Of a DNA stretch of 64,000 nt, positions 17,327 through 25,939 are shown in pieces. The position numbers were made by a program, and so were the translations under genes. Source of the DNA: Imperialibacter sp963977595 (lineage in GTDB: Bacteria > Bacteroidota > Bacteroidia > Cytophagales > Cyclobacteriaceae); contig NZ_CP180355.1 in the NCBI RefSeq assembly GCF_048007035.1, positions 1,612,001 through 1,676,000 on the forward strand, given 5' to 3'. How positions within the stretch are numbered: the stretch's first letter is position 1; every line of letters begins with the position of its first letter. The notes beneath the pieces are model-generated. The model was given only the letters and a program-made list of their open reading frames with translations. It did no database searches and was not told where the DNA came from.

Positions 17327-18424
17327 TTAACGACCAGCAGCAGGTGCCGCTGATTGGGCGGGTTGAAAAGACTGCAATATCGCCTGAAATTCATTGATAT
17401 AGTCCCTTTTTCTGTCCTTGGAAGGTGCATACACATACCCTTCGATATAATAGAGCCTATTCAGTACCTCGTCCACGAACGTATAGCTGATAAAAGGCCC
17501 CCCATTGGTCGAATCGCTCGTCTTCCACAGGCCCCTGGTCTCCACGGCGTAGCTCCCTTTAAAATTGATGTCCTTGGTAATAAATGGGAGTACATCCTGG
17601 TAGGTAATGTAGATATTGTCTTTCTCAATGTCACGCAAATACTTCTCTGTAATTCTCGATCTCAACGCAGTGATATCTTTAAACACTTCCTGATTAGTGT
17701 AAGGCTCATAGTAAACGAAGATCGTCTTGTCCACTTCTAAATCCAGCGCCCTCAGCCAAACGAAGTTTCCTTTATCTTGTGCTAACTCGTAACCATAAGG
17801 GATTTTGAGCTTAAAATTATGGCGATCATAAAGCACATCCGCCAGATCCCTCTCCTGAATCTTGAAAAGATTGGCTTGCAGCCTTTTGTTCTCTACGTCC
17901 TCAAAGTACTGCCTCAAAATGTCGCCATTTTCCCTGAGCTTACGGATCAGTGATTCATCGTCTTTGCCGAACAAGTAGAGTATTTCCTGGCCCCGGGCGT
18001 AATTGTCTTTCCTCGTAAAATAGAACAGGTTCGGATCCTCATTTATTTTCGACAGCGACTCTGCTGTGTAATAACCTTTCATGATCTTTCCTGCCCTTGT
18101 ATTATTATTGAGCGTGGTGACAAAAATCATGTTCTTAGCACTCTTTAGTACCCCATTGAGCGATTTTGGCGCTACCTGCTTTAGATCAAAAAGTGGTTCC
18201 GCTCTATTCAACCCCGGAATAATCAATTCAAAGGTTCGCCTCATCTCCGATCCCAGCGGCCCGTTCCACTGAGCACTATCCATCACGAGAATGATTTCTG
18301 CTGCATCGCCACGAGCTACCGGAAGAAGAGAGTTGCCGTTATCAGACTTGTCTTTTGAACCACAGGAAGACAACAGGACTGAAAACAGAAAACAAGTGAA
18401 TATAAATGGAACTGTACGAGTCAT
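17327..18424 (-). CDS. DUF4837 family lipoprotein
   Basis: 365 residues with a lipoprotein signal peptide; the lipobox is LLSSC, giving a lipidated cysteine at residue 21. The rest fits the Bacteroidota-specific DUF4837 family (AEIILVMDSAQWNGPLG; LRENGDILRQYF; ETRGLWKTSDSTNGGPFISY). Its function is not known. It lies 78 bases downstream of a LysM lytic transglycosylase gene, a pairing I recall from other Bacteroidota, so a role in envelope or peptidoglycan upkeep is an inference only. A short GC-rich hairpin lies in the gap before it. Confidence 0.82.
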   Translation of the reverse strand: MTRTVPFIFTCFLFSVLLSSCGSKDKSDNGNSLLPVARGDAAEIILVMDSAQWNGPLGSEMRRTFELIIPGLNRAEPLFDLKQVAPKSLNGVLKSAKNMIFVTTLNNNTRAGKIMKGYYTAESLSKINEDPNLFYFTRKDNYARGQEILYLFGKDDESLIRKLRENGDILRQYFEDVENKRLQANLFKIQERDLADVLYDRHNFKLKIPYGYELAQDKGNFVWLRALDLEVDKTIFVYYEPYTNQEVFKDITALRSRITEKYLRDIEKDNIYITYQDVLPFITKDINFKGSYAVETRGLWKTSDSTNGGPFISYTFVDEVLNRLYYIEGYVYAPSKDRKRDYINEFQAILQSFQPAQSAAPAAGR

Positions 18425-18447
18425 GAGATATTCTATTAAAATTCGTA

Positions 18448-18463
18448 AGGGCCTTGCGGCCCT
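18448..18463 (-). other. GNRA-capped hairpin between transglycosylase and DUF4837 genes
   Basis: On the minus strand AGGGCC-GCAA-GGCCCT forms a perfect 6-bp stem closed by a GCAA tetraloop. It lies 24 bases before the DUF4837 ATG. No T run follows, so it is more likely an mRNA stabilising or processing structure, or a weak terminator, than a full stop. Confidence 0.45.
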
Positions 18464-18502
18464 CTAAATTAACAATTATAAACTTTTCGTCGCTACCCAG
18501 GA

Positions 18503-19939
18503 CTACTCAATCAATAGTTTTTGTCCAACATGTATTTTACTTGAACTCAAATTGTTGAGTTGCTTAATTTTTTCAATGGACACATTCCCATACTTCTTTG
18601 AGATGTCCCACAAAGTATCACCCGATTGCACCATGTGGTACTTTGACCCGTCGGCGCCCACCGATGCCGATATAACTGTGGACTGCGTAGGTACTTTGGC
18701 GATTGTGGAAGATGGCGTATAAAGGTTGGGCTTCGATTGATAGTTGGGCAGCACCCAAATGTTGAGGGTTTGTCCCACCCTGATCATATTCCCTGAAATC
18801 CTGTTCCACTCCCTCAAGTCAGAAACTCTAACGTGATATCGTTGTGCAATAGTGCCCAATACGTCACCAGATTGCACCCGGTACCGGACATTTTCTCTTC
18901 CATAGGTGCTGCCGGGCATATTCTGCGCCAGTTTTTCTAAGTGTTCTTTTCCAACTTTACCGGCCGAATCAAGCAGGAAGTCCATGTTTTCATAGACAAA
19001 TTCCATTTTATCGGATGGGATTCTCAACGGATAGTTGCTGACTGTCTCAGGAATAACACCCCTGATCAAATGTGGATTCAGCTTAAGAATATCGTCGGCG
19101 CACAAACCTGTGAGGTTGGCAAAAGTTTCAATGTGCAAATACTGATCGATCATGACAGTGTCATAAGCCATCATATATTCCTTTTCTTCAGGATACAGGT
19201 TATGAAACTCATTGAAGTTCATTGTGTAGAGAATGGCTACGAACTGAGGCACATAAGAACGTGTTTCTCTTGGCAGATAGCGGTACACTTCCCAAAACGT
19301 CTTCTTGTAGCCCGATCTTCTGATGGCCTTTCTTACGTTTCCGGGACCCGAATTGTAGGCAGCAAGTGCCAAATCCCAATCCCCAAACATCCCATACAAC
19401 TGCTTCAAGTACTTACAAGCCGCCTCTGTGGCCTTCTCGGGATCCATTCTCTCGTCAATGTACCAGTCTTGATGCAGCTTGTAAAAACGACCTGTGGCGG
19501 GCATAAACTGCCACAAACCGCCTGCACCAACCCTTGAGATGGCGTTGGTCCTCAATCCCGATTCTACAATGGAAAGATATTTAAGCTCTTCAGGGAGGTC
19601 GTATTCTTTGAGGTATTTTTCAAAAATAGGGAAATAAACCTCTGCTCTTTGCTGTACCGATCTGATGTAGTCCCGGTTGCGAACAGTGAAATAATCGATA
19701 AAAGAAAAGACCCTTTCATTCAACTGAATTGGCACTCCTGAATTCAGACCGGCAAGTCTTTCTTCCACCATTTCGTAGGTGAAATCAGGAGAGTAATCGT
19801 AGGGGAGAATAGTTCTTGTGTCGACCACATCCAAAGACAGGGTATCAGCCTCAACTACTCCAAATTCAACATCACCCTGCCGGGCGTAGCCCAACAGACT
19901 GATAGAAAGTCCACAAACAATGGTCAATAGCTTTTTCAT
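18503..19939 (-). CDS. Membrane-associated lytic murein transglycosylase with two LysM domains (MltD-like)
   Basis: 478 residues from the ATG at 19939, chosen because MKKLLTIVCGLSISLLGYA is a clean signal peptide; an upstream in-frame start overlaps gatA. Residues ~120-260 are the SLT goose-lysozyme-like domain: SIVESGLR contains the catalytic glutamate and GLWQFMPATGR and AYNSGPGNV are family motifs. Two LysM peptidoglycan-binding domains follow (YRVQSGDVLGTIAQRY and YHMVQSGDTLWDISKKYG), the second at the very C-terminus. It cleaves the MurNAc-GlcNAc bond in the periplasm. It is tightly spaced after gatA (10 bases), within a tatA-gatA-transglycosylase-DUF4837 series. Confidence 0.92.
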   Translation of the reverse strand: MKKLLTIVCGLSISLLGYARQGDVEFGVVEADTLSLDVVDTRTILPYDYSPDFTYEMVEERLAGLNSGVPIQLNERVFSFIDYFTVRNRDYIRSVQQRAEVYFPIFEKYLKEYDLPEELKYLSIVESGLRTNAISRVGAGGLWQFMPATGRFYKLHQDWYIDERMDPEKATEAACKYLKQLYGMFGDWDLALAAYNSGPGNVRKAIRRSGYKKTFWEVYRYLPRETRSYVPQFVAILYTMNFNEFHNLYPEEKEYMMAYDTVMIDQYLHIETFANLTGLCADDILKLNPHLIRGVIPETVSNYPLRIPSDKMEFVYENMDFLLDSAGKVGKEHLEKLAQNMPGSTYGRENVRYRVQSGDVLGTIAQRYHVRVSDLREWNRISGNMIRVGQTLNIWVLPNYQSKPNLYTPSSTIAKVPTQSTVISASVGADGSKYHMVQSGDTLWDISKKYGNVSIEKIKQLNNLSSSKIHVGQKLLIE

Positions 19940-19949
19940 ACAAATTTTT

Positions 19950-21383
19950 TTATCCCTTGTTCCTGGCATCAAGAATGTGCCGGGAAAACGCCAAAAGCTT
20001 TTCTTCTTGAAAAGCGTCAGCGATTAGTTGCAAGCCAATGGGCATTCCCTCATCGTCGTCGCCATACGGAATCGAAATAGCTGGCACTCCAGCTACCGAT
20101 GCCTGCACGGTGAAGAGGTCGGCAAGGTACATTTCCAACGGATTTTTTGTATGCTCACCCAATTTGAATGCAACGGTCGGGGATGTAGGTAAAATAATAA
20201 AATCGTACTCCTTAAGTATATCTCTAGTTGCTTGTTGAATCAATTTTCGTGCCTTCAATGCTTTTGTATAAAAGGCATCGTAGTAACTGGCGCTTAGCAC
20301 AAAGGTACCTAATAAAATTCTTCGCTGCACTTCTTTGCCAAAAGCCTCTGACCTCGATTTCTTGTACATCGTCTCGAGGTTCACATGCGATTTGCTCCGG
20401 TAGCCATATTTTACACCGTCGTACCTGGATAGGTTAGAGCTTGCTTCGGCCGTGGTAAGGATGTAATAGGTGGGCAACACATAGTCGAGGTAATTGAACT
20501 CGACAGGCTCCACTGTGTGACCATCCTTCTTCAGCCAGGTAATAGCGTCCTCCACAGCACCTTTTACCGGTGCACTTATTTCCGGCGAAGCCAACGGCTC
20601 CTTTAAATAGGCTATTTTGTATTTTTTATTGTTGGAAAGCAGTGTGGAATAGGGCAGCACCGGTTCATGCGACACTGTGCTGTCATAGTCATCGTGGCCA
20701 GCCATTATTTCCAACACAAGTGCTGTATCTTCAATGGTGTGGGCGAAGGTACCGATGGTATCAAAGGAACTGGCATATGCCAAAAGCCCATACCGGGAAA
20801 TTCTGGAATAGGTGGGCTTATAGCCTACAATGCCGCAAAAAGACGCCGGCTGCCTCACCGAGCCGCCTGTATCAGTGCCAAGTGACAGCAGGCACATGTC
20901 GGACTGCACAGAAACGGCCGAACCTCCGGAAGAACCTCCTGGCACCCGCTTTTCGCCGGCAGCATTCACAACCGGGCCATATGCGGAGTTTTCCGAGGAA
21001 GAACCCATAGCAAACTCGTCACAGTTGGTTCTGCCAATGATAATTGCATCTTCATCGAGCAACCTCTGCACGGCAGTGCCGGTAAACTGAGAAACAAACC
21101 CTTCAAGGATACGGCTACCTGCCTGGAGCTTATGCCCCTTATAGCACAGCACGTCCTTTAGGCTGATAACCATACCTGCCAGGCGACCCTGCCTTCCGGC
21201 ACGGATTTTTTCATCGACGACATCTGCTTTGGCTAGTGCTTCTTCAGCAAAAACTTCAAGAAAGACGTTGAGGTGACTTTTTTCGTTGATTACCTGCAAG
21301 TACTGTTCTACCAGCTGCTTGCAGGTGATGTTTCCAGATGCTATCGCCTTCTGAATCTCGGCTAGCGATCTATATGTTTTCAA
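19950..21383 (-). CDS. gatA: Aspartyl/glutamyl-tRNA amidotransferase subunit A
   Basis: 477 residues, normal for GatA. The amidase-signature catalytic triad can be seen: lysine in VISLKDVLC, the cis-serine in PGGSSGGSA and the nucleophile serine in DTGGSVRQPAS. As part of GatCAB it releases ammonia from glutamine to convert Glu-tRNA(Gln) or Asp-tRNA(Asn). The other subunits are not in this window. The start overlaps the tatA stop by 4 bases (ATGA), indicating translational coupling. Confidence 0.95.
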   Translation of the reverse strand: MKTYRSLAEIQKAIASGNITCKQLVEQYLQVINEKSHLNVFLEVFAEEALAKADVVDEKIRAGRQGRLAGMVISLKDVLCYKGHKLQAGSRILEGFVSQFTGTAVQRLLDEDAIIIGRTNCDEFAMGSSSENSAYGPVVNAAGEKRVPGGSSGGSAVSVQSDMCLLSLGTDTGGSVRQPASFCGIVGYKPTYSRISRYGLLAYASSFDTIGTFAHTIEDTALVLEIMAGHDDYDSTVSHEPVLPYSTLLSNNKKYKIAYLKEPLASPEISAPVKGAVEDAITWLKKDGHTVEPVEFNYLDYVLPTYYILTTAEASSNLSRYDGVKYGYRSKSHVNLETMYKKSRSEAFGKEVQRRILLGTFVLSASYYDAFYTKALKARKLIQQATRDILKEYDFIILPTSPTVAFKLGEHTKNPLEMYLADLFTVQASVAGVPAISIPYGDDDEGMPIGLQLIADAFQEEKLLAFSRHILDARNKG

Positions 21384-21592
21384 GACTTAGGCTTATCTTC
21401 CTTTACTTCTTTTACTCCTTCTTGAATCTCATCTTTGATCTCCTTTGTCGCATCTTTAAATTCACGAATTCCCTTTCCAAGGCCTCTCGCAAGTTCAGGA
21501 ATCTTCTTAGCTCCGAAGAAAATCAGGACGATGAACACTATAACTATCAACTCCCAGCCACCAGGCATCCCAAAGGCAAAAATTGTGTTCAT
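21380..21592 (-). CDS. tatA: Sec-independent protein translocase subunit TatA/E
   Basis: 70 residues. After a glycine-containing start it has one short membrane helix (ELIVIVFIVLIFFG), the hinge and amphipathic helix GAKKIPELARGLGKGIREFK, and a charged tail rich in lysine and glutamate. This is the standard TatA/TatE build. It forms the pore-like part of the twin-arginine pathway in the inner membrane. tatC is not in the window. It is the first gene of a probable operon with gatA, the transglycosylase and the DUF4837 gene. Confidence 0.95.
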   Translation of the reverse strand: MNTIFAFGMPGGWELIVIVFIVLIFFGAKKIPELARGLGKGIREFKDATKEIKDEIQEGVKEVKEDKPKS

Positions 21593-21622
21593 AATATTAT
21601 TTTTTAGTGTATTGTAATAACG

Positions 21623-21651
21623 TAAAGTTAAAGAGAATAATTTGGGATCAA
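21623..21651 (-). promoter_or_regulatory. Promoter of the tatA-gatA operon
   Basis: TTG (21651-21649), 18 bases, then TAACTTTA (21630-21623) on the minus strand; the -7 box matches TAnnTTTG at all but the last base. It lies about 30 bases before the tatA ATG. Confidence 0.5.
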
Positions 21652-21687
21652 GGGTTCATACTAGAAATATTTAAAGAACCGCACCCC

Positions 21688-22881
21688 TCACTTTTTGGTC
21701 ATGAGCCATTTTTCAGGGTCTAGCTTCTGGTTGTTCTTCCAAACCTGAAATTGTATCTCGGAGATCCCATCGGTATCGGTGAACACCTCCCCGACTATGT
21801 CACCAATTTTGACTTCTTGTCCCTTTTTGACATTTACTTTTTTCAGCCGGGCATACAAGGTATAGTAATCTCCATGCTTAATGATCACCACACTGTTCAT
21901 TCCTGGAACAAAAGCAACGGTGGCTACAGTTCCATCAAAAACCGATTTTACGATTTCGTTTTGGCCGGTTTGGATGTCAATGCCCTGATTGTCAACCTCC
22001 ACGCCTTTCAGCACGGGATGTGGGTGCCTGCCAAACCGTGAGGAAACGAACCCCGACGAGACAGGCCATGGCAATTTGGTTTTGCTGCCCTCAAAATTTG
22101 AGGAAATCAGCGGGGAAGTAACCGGGCTTTTGGCTGCCCTCTCCTTCTCCAGCTCTGCTTTGATCAGCTCCGCAATAAGGTTATCCAGTTTGTCGATGGC
22201 CTGCTTCCTCTGCGCCAGCTCGTTTTTTAGCTGCTTTTCCCGGCTACTCAAGTCCTTTATTACCGAGCTCTGCTTGTCTTTTAAGGCAAGTAAGCTCTTG
22301 TTTTCAGCCACCTGACTGGCCAGCAATTTCTGTTGTTCGGTTCGCTTAGCTTCAAACTCTCTTTTCTGGCCATTTAGTGCCTCGGTCACCCTTTTTATCT
22401 GAACCGCCTGTGTTTTTCGTGCCTCGGCATACTGAGAAAGGTAGCTAAGCCGACGTAAAAACTGACTAAAGGTTTGGGCGGAAAACAGGAAAGTGATCCG
22501 GTCGAACCCATGCCGTGATTTGGAGGCGGCATAGATCATGGAAGCATACTCTTGTTTAAGTGCTTTGAGGTCAGCGTCCAGTGATTTGACAACCTGATTC
22601 AATTCGTCTATGTCAGAGCCCAGCAGGTTAACCTCCTCCGATATCGAGCCAATCAGCATTTCCCTGGCTTCTATTTGCCTTGAAATAGCGCTCAACTGGC
22701 CAAATGTGCTCTTTTTCTGCGTTTCTGTTTCCTGTAGAATAGAGTGAGCTTCTTCGATTCGCTTGAGGTTTTCCTGCTTCTCTTTTTCTAACTGGCTCTT
22801 CGATTTTTGAGAAAATGAGACCTGCACTGAGAAAATCAGCGCCAGGAGCAACAGGATTGACAAGCGACTACTTCCGCTCAT
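21688..22881 (-). CDS. EnvC-like murein hydrolase activator with degenerate LytM (M23) domain
   Basis: 397 residues: a signal peptide (LSILLLLALIFSVQVSFSQ), a long coiled coil (residues ~25-250, rich in K, E, Q and L), then an M23/LytM-like domain (~275-395). The zinc-binding residues are mostly lost: the usual HxGxD reads NQGID, the YAHL histidine is arginine (YARL), and the final HxH region reads IQFQV. This loss is what marks EnvC-type activators, which switch on amidases at the division site rather than cutting peptidoglycan themselves. It overlaps the DUF4292 gene by 14 bases. An amidase partner is not in this window. Confidence 0.88.
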   Translation of the reverse strand: MSGSSRLSILLLLALIFSVQVSFSQKSKSQLEKEKQENLKRIEEAHSILQETETQKKSTFGQLSAISRQIEAREMLIGSISEEVNLLGSDIDELNQVVKSLDADLKALKQEYASMIYAASKSRHGFDRITFLFSAQTFSQFLRRLSYLSQYAEARKTQAVQIKRVTEALNGQKREFEAKRTEQQKLLASQVAENKSLLALKDKQSSVIKDLSSREKQLKNELAQRKQAIDKLDNLIAELIKAELEKERAAKSPVTSPLISSNFEGSKTKLPWPVSSGFVSSRFGRHPHPVLKGVEVDNQGIDIQTGQNEIVKSVFDGTVATVAFVPGMNSVVIIKHGDYYTLYARLKKVNVKKGQEVKIGDIVGEVFTDTDGISEIQFQVWKNNQKLDPEKWLMTKK

Positions 22882-23635
22882 ACTTTTGGGGAATATTAAA
22901 CGGGAACTTCATTTTTTTACCGTCTTCAACGTCCGCTTTATTGTGCTCAATTTCTATTTGTGTATTGAAAGCCTCCGACGTGCCTGGCTTATTGTACACC
23001 AATGAAATCAACGATTGGAACGGAAAAATATGAAATTCACCAACTACTTGAAAATCAGAGTAAGTAATATTCAACGTGTTGGTGGTAGGCAGGTCAACAA
23101 TAGACAGCTTCTCCAGCTTGGAGGTTTTGGTAGAAATGTAGTTGTTAAACGTAACCTCTCCCTCCTTTTGCTCCACCATGGCATAATCGGTCTCTCTCAC
23201 CACCCTTTCATTTTCCTTGATATTTCTGGGTGGATTACCCAAAAAAATCGACTCCAGCAACTCGTAGTCAATATTGAAATTATATTTCTCACTGAGTGCT
23301 GCATAGGTGTACACAAAATACACCTTATTGAGCCTGTCCACCACCACAAGTGAATCTTTGGTGATAATGCCCCGGGCAGCTTCTATCCCCAATGCAGGAG
23401 TAAGCGAAAACCAAATAATGCTGTCTTTTCTTATCCTGATATTGGCGCTGGCGTTGATTTTATTGTCACCCTCTGTGTAGTTGATCTTAGTTTTAGTGGA
23501 GAAGTAATCAAAGTTTATTTCCTGGACGTCCAGCTTGTTCCTCTCCAAAAAGTCAAAGTAGGCCAGCTTTTTATTGCAGGAAACGAAAAGGATCAGGGCA
23601 ATTAAACCTGCTTGGGGCAGCAGTCTATTCTTCAT
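22868..23635 (-). CDS. DUF4292 family lipoprotein
   Basis: About 255 residues from the ATG at 23635, chosen because MKNRLLPQAGLIALILFVSC is a lipoprotein signal with cysteine at residue 20; the longer in-frame start reaches further into the upstream gene. The remainder (INASANIRIRKDSIIWFSLTP; GIEAARGIITKDSLVVVDR; NTLNITYSDFQVVG) matches the DUF4292 family of Bacteroidota, which looks LolA/LolB-like with repeated beta strands. It overlaps the TPR gene by 11 bases and the EnvC-like gene by 14, so the three are one operon. A role in lipoprotein or envelope handling is inference. Confidence 0.82.
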   Translation of the reverse strand: MKNRLLPQAGLIALILFVSCNKKLAYFDFLERNKLDVQEINFDYFSTKTKINYTEGDNKINASANIRIRKDSIIWFSLTPALGIEAARGIITKDSLVVVDRLNKVYFVYTYAALSEKYNFNIDYELLESIFLGNPPRNIKENERVVRETDYAMVEQKEGEVTFNNYISTKTSKLEKLSIVDLPTTNTLNITYSDFQVVGEFHIFPFQSLISLVYNKPGTSEAFNTQIEIEHNKADVEDGKKMKFPFNIPQKYERK

Positions 23636-25388
23636 ATAGTTTCCGGTCGGCAATTTTCTTATCAATTAGTTTGGTGGTGTCCTTCATTGATTTTGCTTTT
23701 TTCCATTGCTCCACCGCATCATCAATCTTACCCAATCGAAAAAGTACATCACCATAGTGTTCAACGATTGTGCCACTAACATTCTCACTGTCAGCCAGGG
23801 CCTTTTCAAGGTAAAATTTCGATTCCTTGTAATCACCTCTCACGTACAGTACCCAGGCATGAGTGTCAAGATAAGTCCCATTATCAGGATTCTTCTCTAC
23901 CAAACGCTTCGATAGTTCAAGAGCCCTGTCCAGTTTTTCTTTTCTCAAAGAAAGATAGTAGCTGTAGTTATTGAGAACATAGTCGTTGTCAGAATTGATT
24001 TTCAATGCTTCTTCATAGGCTGCGTCAGACTTAGGATAATCCTCCAGGCCATTGTAAGCATCGCCAAGCTGGCCGATAATGAAGCCTGAAAGGTCGGGGT
24101 CGGACATTGCCAACTTTTTTCCTGCTTCAAGGTTATTAACAGCCTTTCTATAGTCCTTTTTCACAAGGTAGGCTGTGCCCCCAAAATAATAAAGCAGCGC
24201 CTGATTGGGGAAGATCTCGATAGCCTGCTCAGCATGCTGTGCAGCACCCAGATAGTCCTCCAGTTCCATTTCAATGGAAATCACATTTTGCCAAAGGTTG
24301 TAATTGGTGTTGTCGAGCTCGAGGGCTTTCAGGTAGAAACCTCTGGCTTTCTCCTTATTTCCCAGCCTGAACTCCAGGTCACCCGAAATGGCCTGCGCAT
24401 CTACATTGTCGGGATGGGCCTCAATTAAATCTACAGCCAGCTCCTTGGCAGCGGTTTCAAGTTCGGGATTAGGAAGCTGAGCGATGTAACCAGCCAACAG
24501 CTGTACCTTGGCATTTACATTAAGCGACGGGTTAGAAAACGCATTGTGCAGCGACTCCATGGCCTTCTCCGTCTGCCCGCTCTTTCTGTAAATTTCGGAT
24601 AACCGGACACTTGCCTGCGCATTGGACGGGTTGTCTCTCAGCACTGCTTCCAGATACGGGATTGCCTCCTTTTCTTTTTGATTTGAAATAAGCACTTCAG
24701 CGAGCGTAAGCTTATAGTCCGACTCGTCGGGGTAGGTTTCGATCAGCTTTTGACCTTCTGCGATGGCCAAATCTATCTTCCCCTGCTGAATAAAAATCTG
24801 CTGCTTTTGATAGGTAATTTCCTCTAGTACACCAAAGAAATCTTCGGCCCTGTTGTATACATCGAGGGCCTTATCAAGTTTATCCTGATAGATATACAAT
24901 GCCGCCAAATCGAAAAGATACGACTCGTTGTTAGGCAGCGTGCTTATCATTCTTTCGTAAAGGCTGGCTGCCTCCTGAAAGTTGGACATGTTGGTGTAAA
25001 TCTCGGCTGCTAAAAGGAAGTAGTATTTGTTATCACCGTCGAGCTTAATGGCCTCATTGGCATGGGTAAGCGCTTTTTCAAAGTCGCCGGACTCGGCCAG
25101 AATTTGTGCCATCTTGTAGTGAACACCGGAGCTTTTCGGGTCAATGTCGTTGGAGAGACTGAACAGCTCATAGGCTTTGGCGTAGTCCTCCAGCATAAAA
25201 AATTTTTCCCCTTCTACGAAGTAATACTCTGCCTGAAACCTGTCGTTTTCAGAAATCTCATTGGGCACACCGTCTCTCGACTTTTTCTTTTTTCCCTGAG
25301 CTTGCAAATCAAAGGAAAGCGATGCCAAAAGAAGCGCAAGGGCCCCTGTGGCGATAACTCTTTTAACTATGTGATCTGCATTTACCAT
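23625..25388 (-). CDS. Exported tetratricopeptide-repeat protein
   Basis: 587 residues with a signal peptide (GALALLLASLSFDLQAQ, cleavage near residue 31) followed by a stretch of basic residues and about fourteen TPR units of 34 residues (for example AYELFSLSNDIDPKSSGVHY; ALTHANEAIKLDGDNKYY; YLSLRKEKLDRALELSKRLV). Such solenoids act as scaffolds for protein complexes; being exported, it would act in the periplasm. It leads an operon with the DUF4292 lipoprotein and EnvC-like genes. The partners are not known. Confidence 0.88.
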   Translation of the reverse strand: MVNADHIVKRVIATGALALLLASLSFDLQAQGKKKKSRDGVPNEISENDRFQAEYYFVEGEKFFMLEDYAKAYELFSLSNDIDPKSSGVHYKMAQILAESGDFEKALTHANEAIKLDGDNKYYFLLAAEIYTNMSNFQEAASLYERMISTLPNNESYLFDLAALYIYQDKLDKALDVYNRAEDFFGVLEEITYQKQQIFIQQGKIDLAIAEGQKLIETYPDESDYKLTLAEVLISNQKEKEAIPYLEAVLRDNPSNAQASVRLSEIYRKSGQTEKAMESLHNAFSNPSLNVNAKVQLLAGYIAQLPNPELETAAKELAVDLIEAHPDNVDAQAISGDLEFRLGNKEKARGFYLKALELDNTNYNLWQNVISIEMELEDYLGAAQHAEQAIEIFPNQALLYYFGGTAYLVKKDYRKAVNNLEAGKKLAMSDPDLSGFIIGQLGDAYNGLEDYPKSDAAYEEALKINSDNDYVLNNYSYYLSLRKEKLDRALELSKRLVEKNPDNGTYLDTHAWVLYVRGDYKESKFYLEKALADSENVSGTIVEHYGDVLFRLGKIDDAVEQWKKAKSMKDTTKLIDKKIADRKLYEE

Positions 25389-25480
25389 ATTCTTTGCTTC
25401 AAAACGGACGCCGGGAATCTGTAATACGTCGAAATTTGATCTTTGGGTATCTTGATCTTTATATTTTTCGCAGGCATCTA

Positions 25481-25915
25481 TTACTTTTTACCTGTACTTC
25501 CGTATCCGCCCTCACCCCTTTTTGTCTCAGTTAAGGCCTCGCTTTCAACCCATTCTATTTTTTCGTGCTTTGCTATAACCATTTGAGCCACACGGTCTCC
25601 ATGCTCAACGACAACCTCCTGATTCGACAAATTTACCAAAAGCACCTTTAACTCCCCTCTGTAATCTGCATCTATGGTACCAGGCGAGTTGAGAACGGTA
25701 ATTCCCTGCTTAAATGCCATGCCGCTTCGGGGGCGAATCTGCGCCTCAAACCCAGCAGGCAACTCTATATAAAGACCGGTTGCCACCAATTTTCGTTCCA
25801 AAGGAGCAAGCCTGACACCGTCTTCTAAAACAGCTCTCAAGTCGAGCCCAGCCGATAACTCAGTCTGATATTCAGGAAGTGAAAATGGCGATTTGTTAAC
25901 TATTTTTACCTTCAT
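25481..25915 (-). CDS. dut: Deoxyuridine 5'-triphosphate nucleotidohydrolase
   Basis: 144 residues, typical of trimeric dUTPases. The five family motifs are visible, among them AGLDLRA, PRSGMAFKQGI, the catalytic NSPGTIDADYRGE, DRVAQMVIA, and the glycine-rich C-terminal RGEGGYGSTG that closes over the nucleotide. It hydrolyses dUTP to dUMP and pyrophosphate, keeping uracil out of DNA. A -7-like box (25932-25939) overlaps the stop of the preceding flippase gene. Confidence 0.97.
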   Translation of the reverse strand: MKVKIVNKSPFSLPEYQTELSAGLDLRAVLEDGVRLAPLERKLVATGLYIELPAGFEAQIRPRSGMAFKQGITVLNSPGTIDADYRGELKVLLVNLSNQEVVVEHGDRVAQMVIAKHEKIEWVESEALTETKRGEGGYGSTGKK

Positions 25916-25931
25916 AAGTAAAACAAGGCTG

Positions 25932-25939
25932 CAAAATTA
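25932..25939 (-). promoter_or_regulatory. -7 box of dut promoter
   Basis: TAATTTTG on the minus strand, an exact TAnnTTTG, 16 bases before the dut ATG and overlapping the stop codon of the flippase gene. No -33 box at the usual spacing. Confidence 0.45.
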
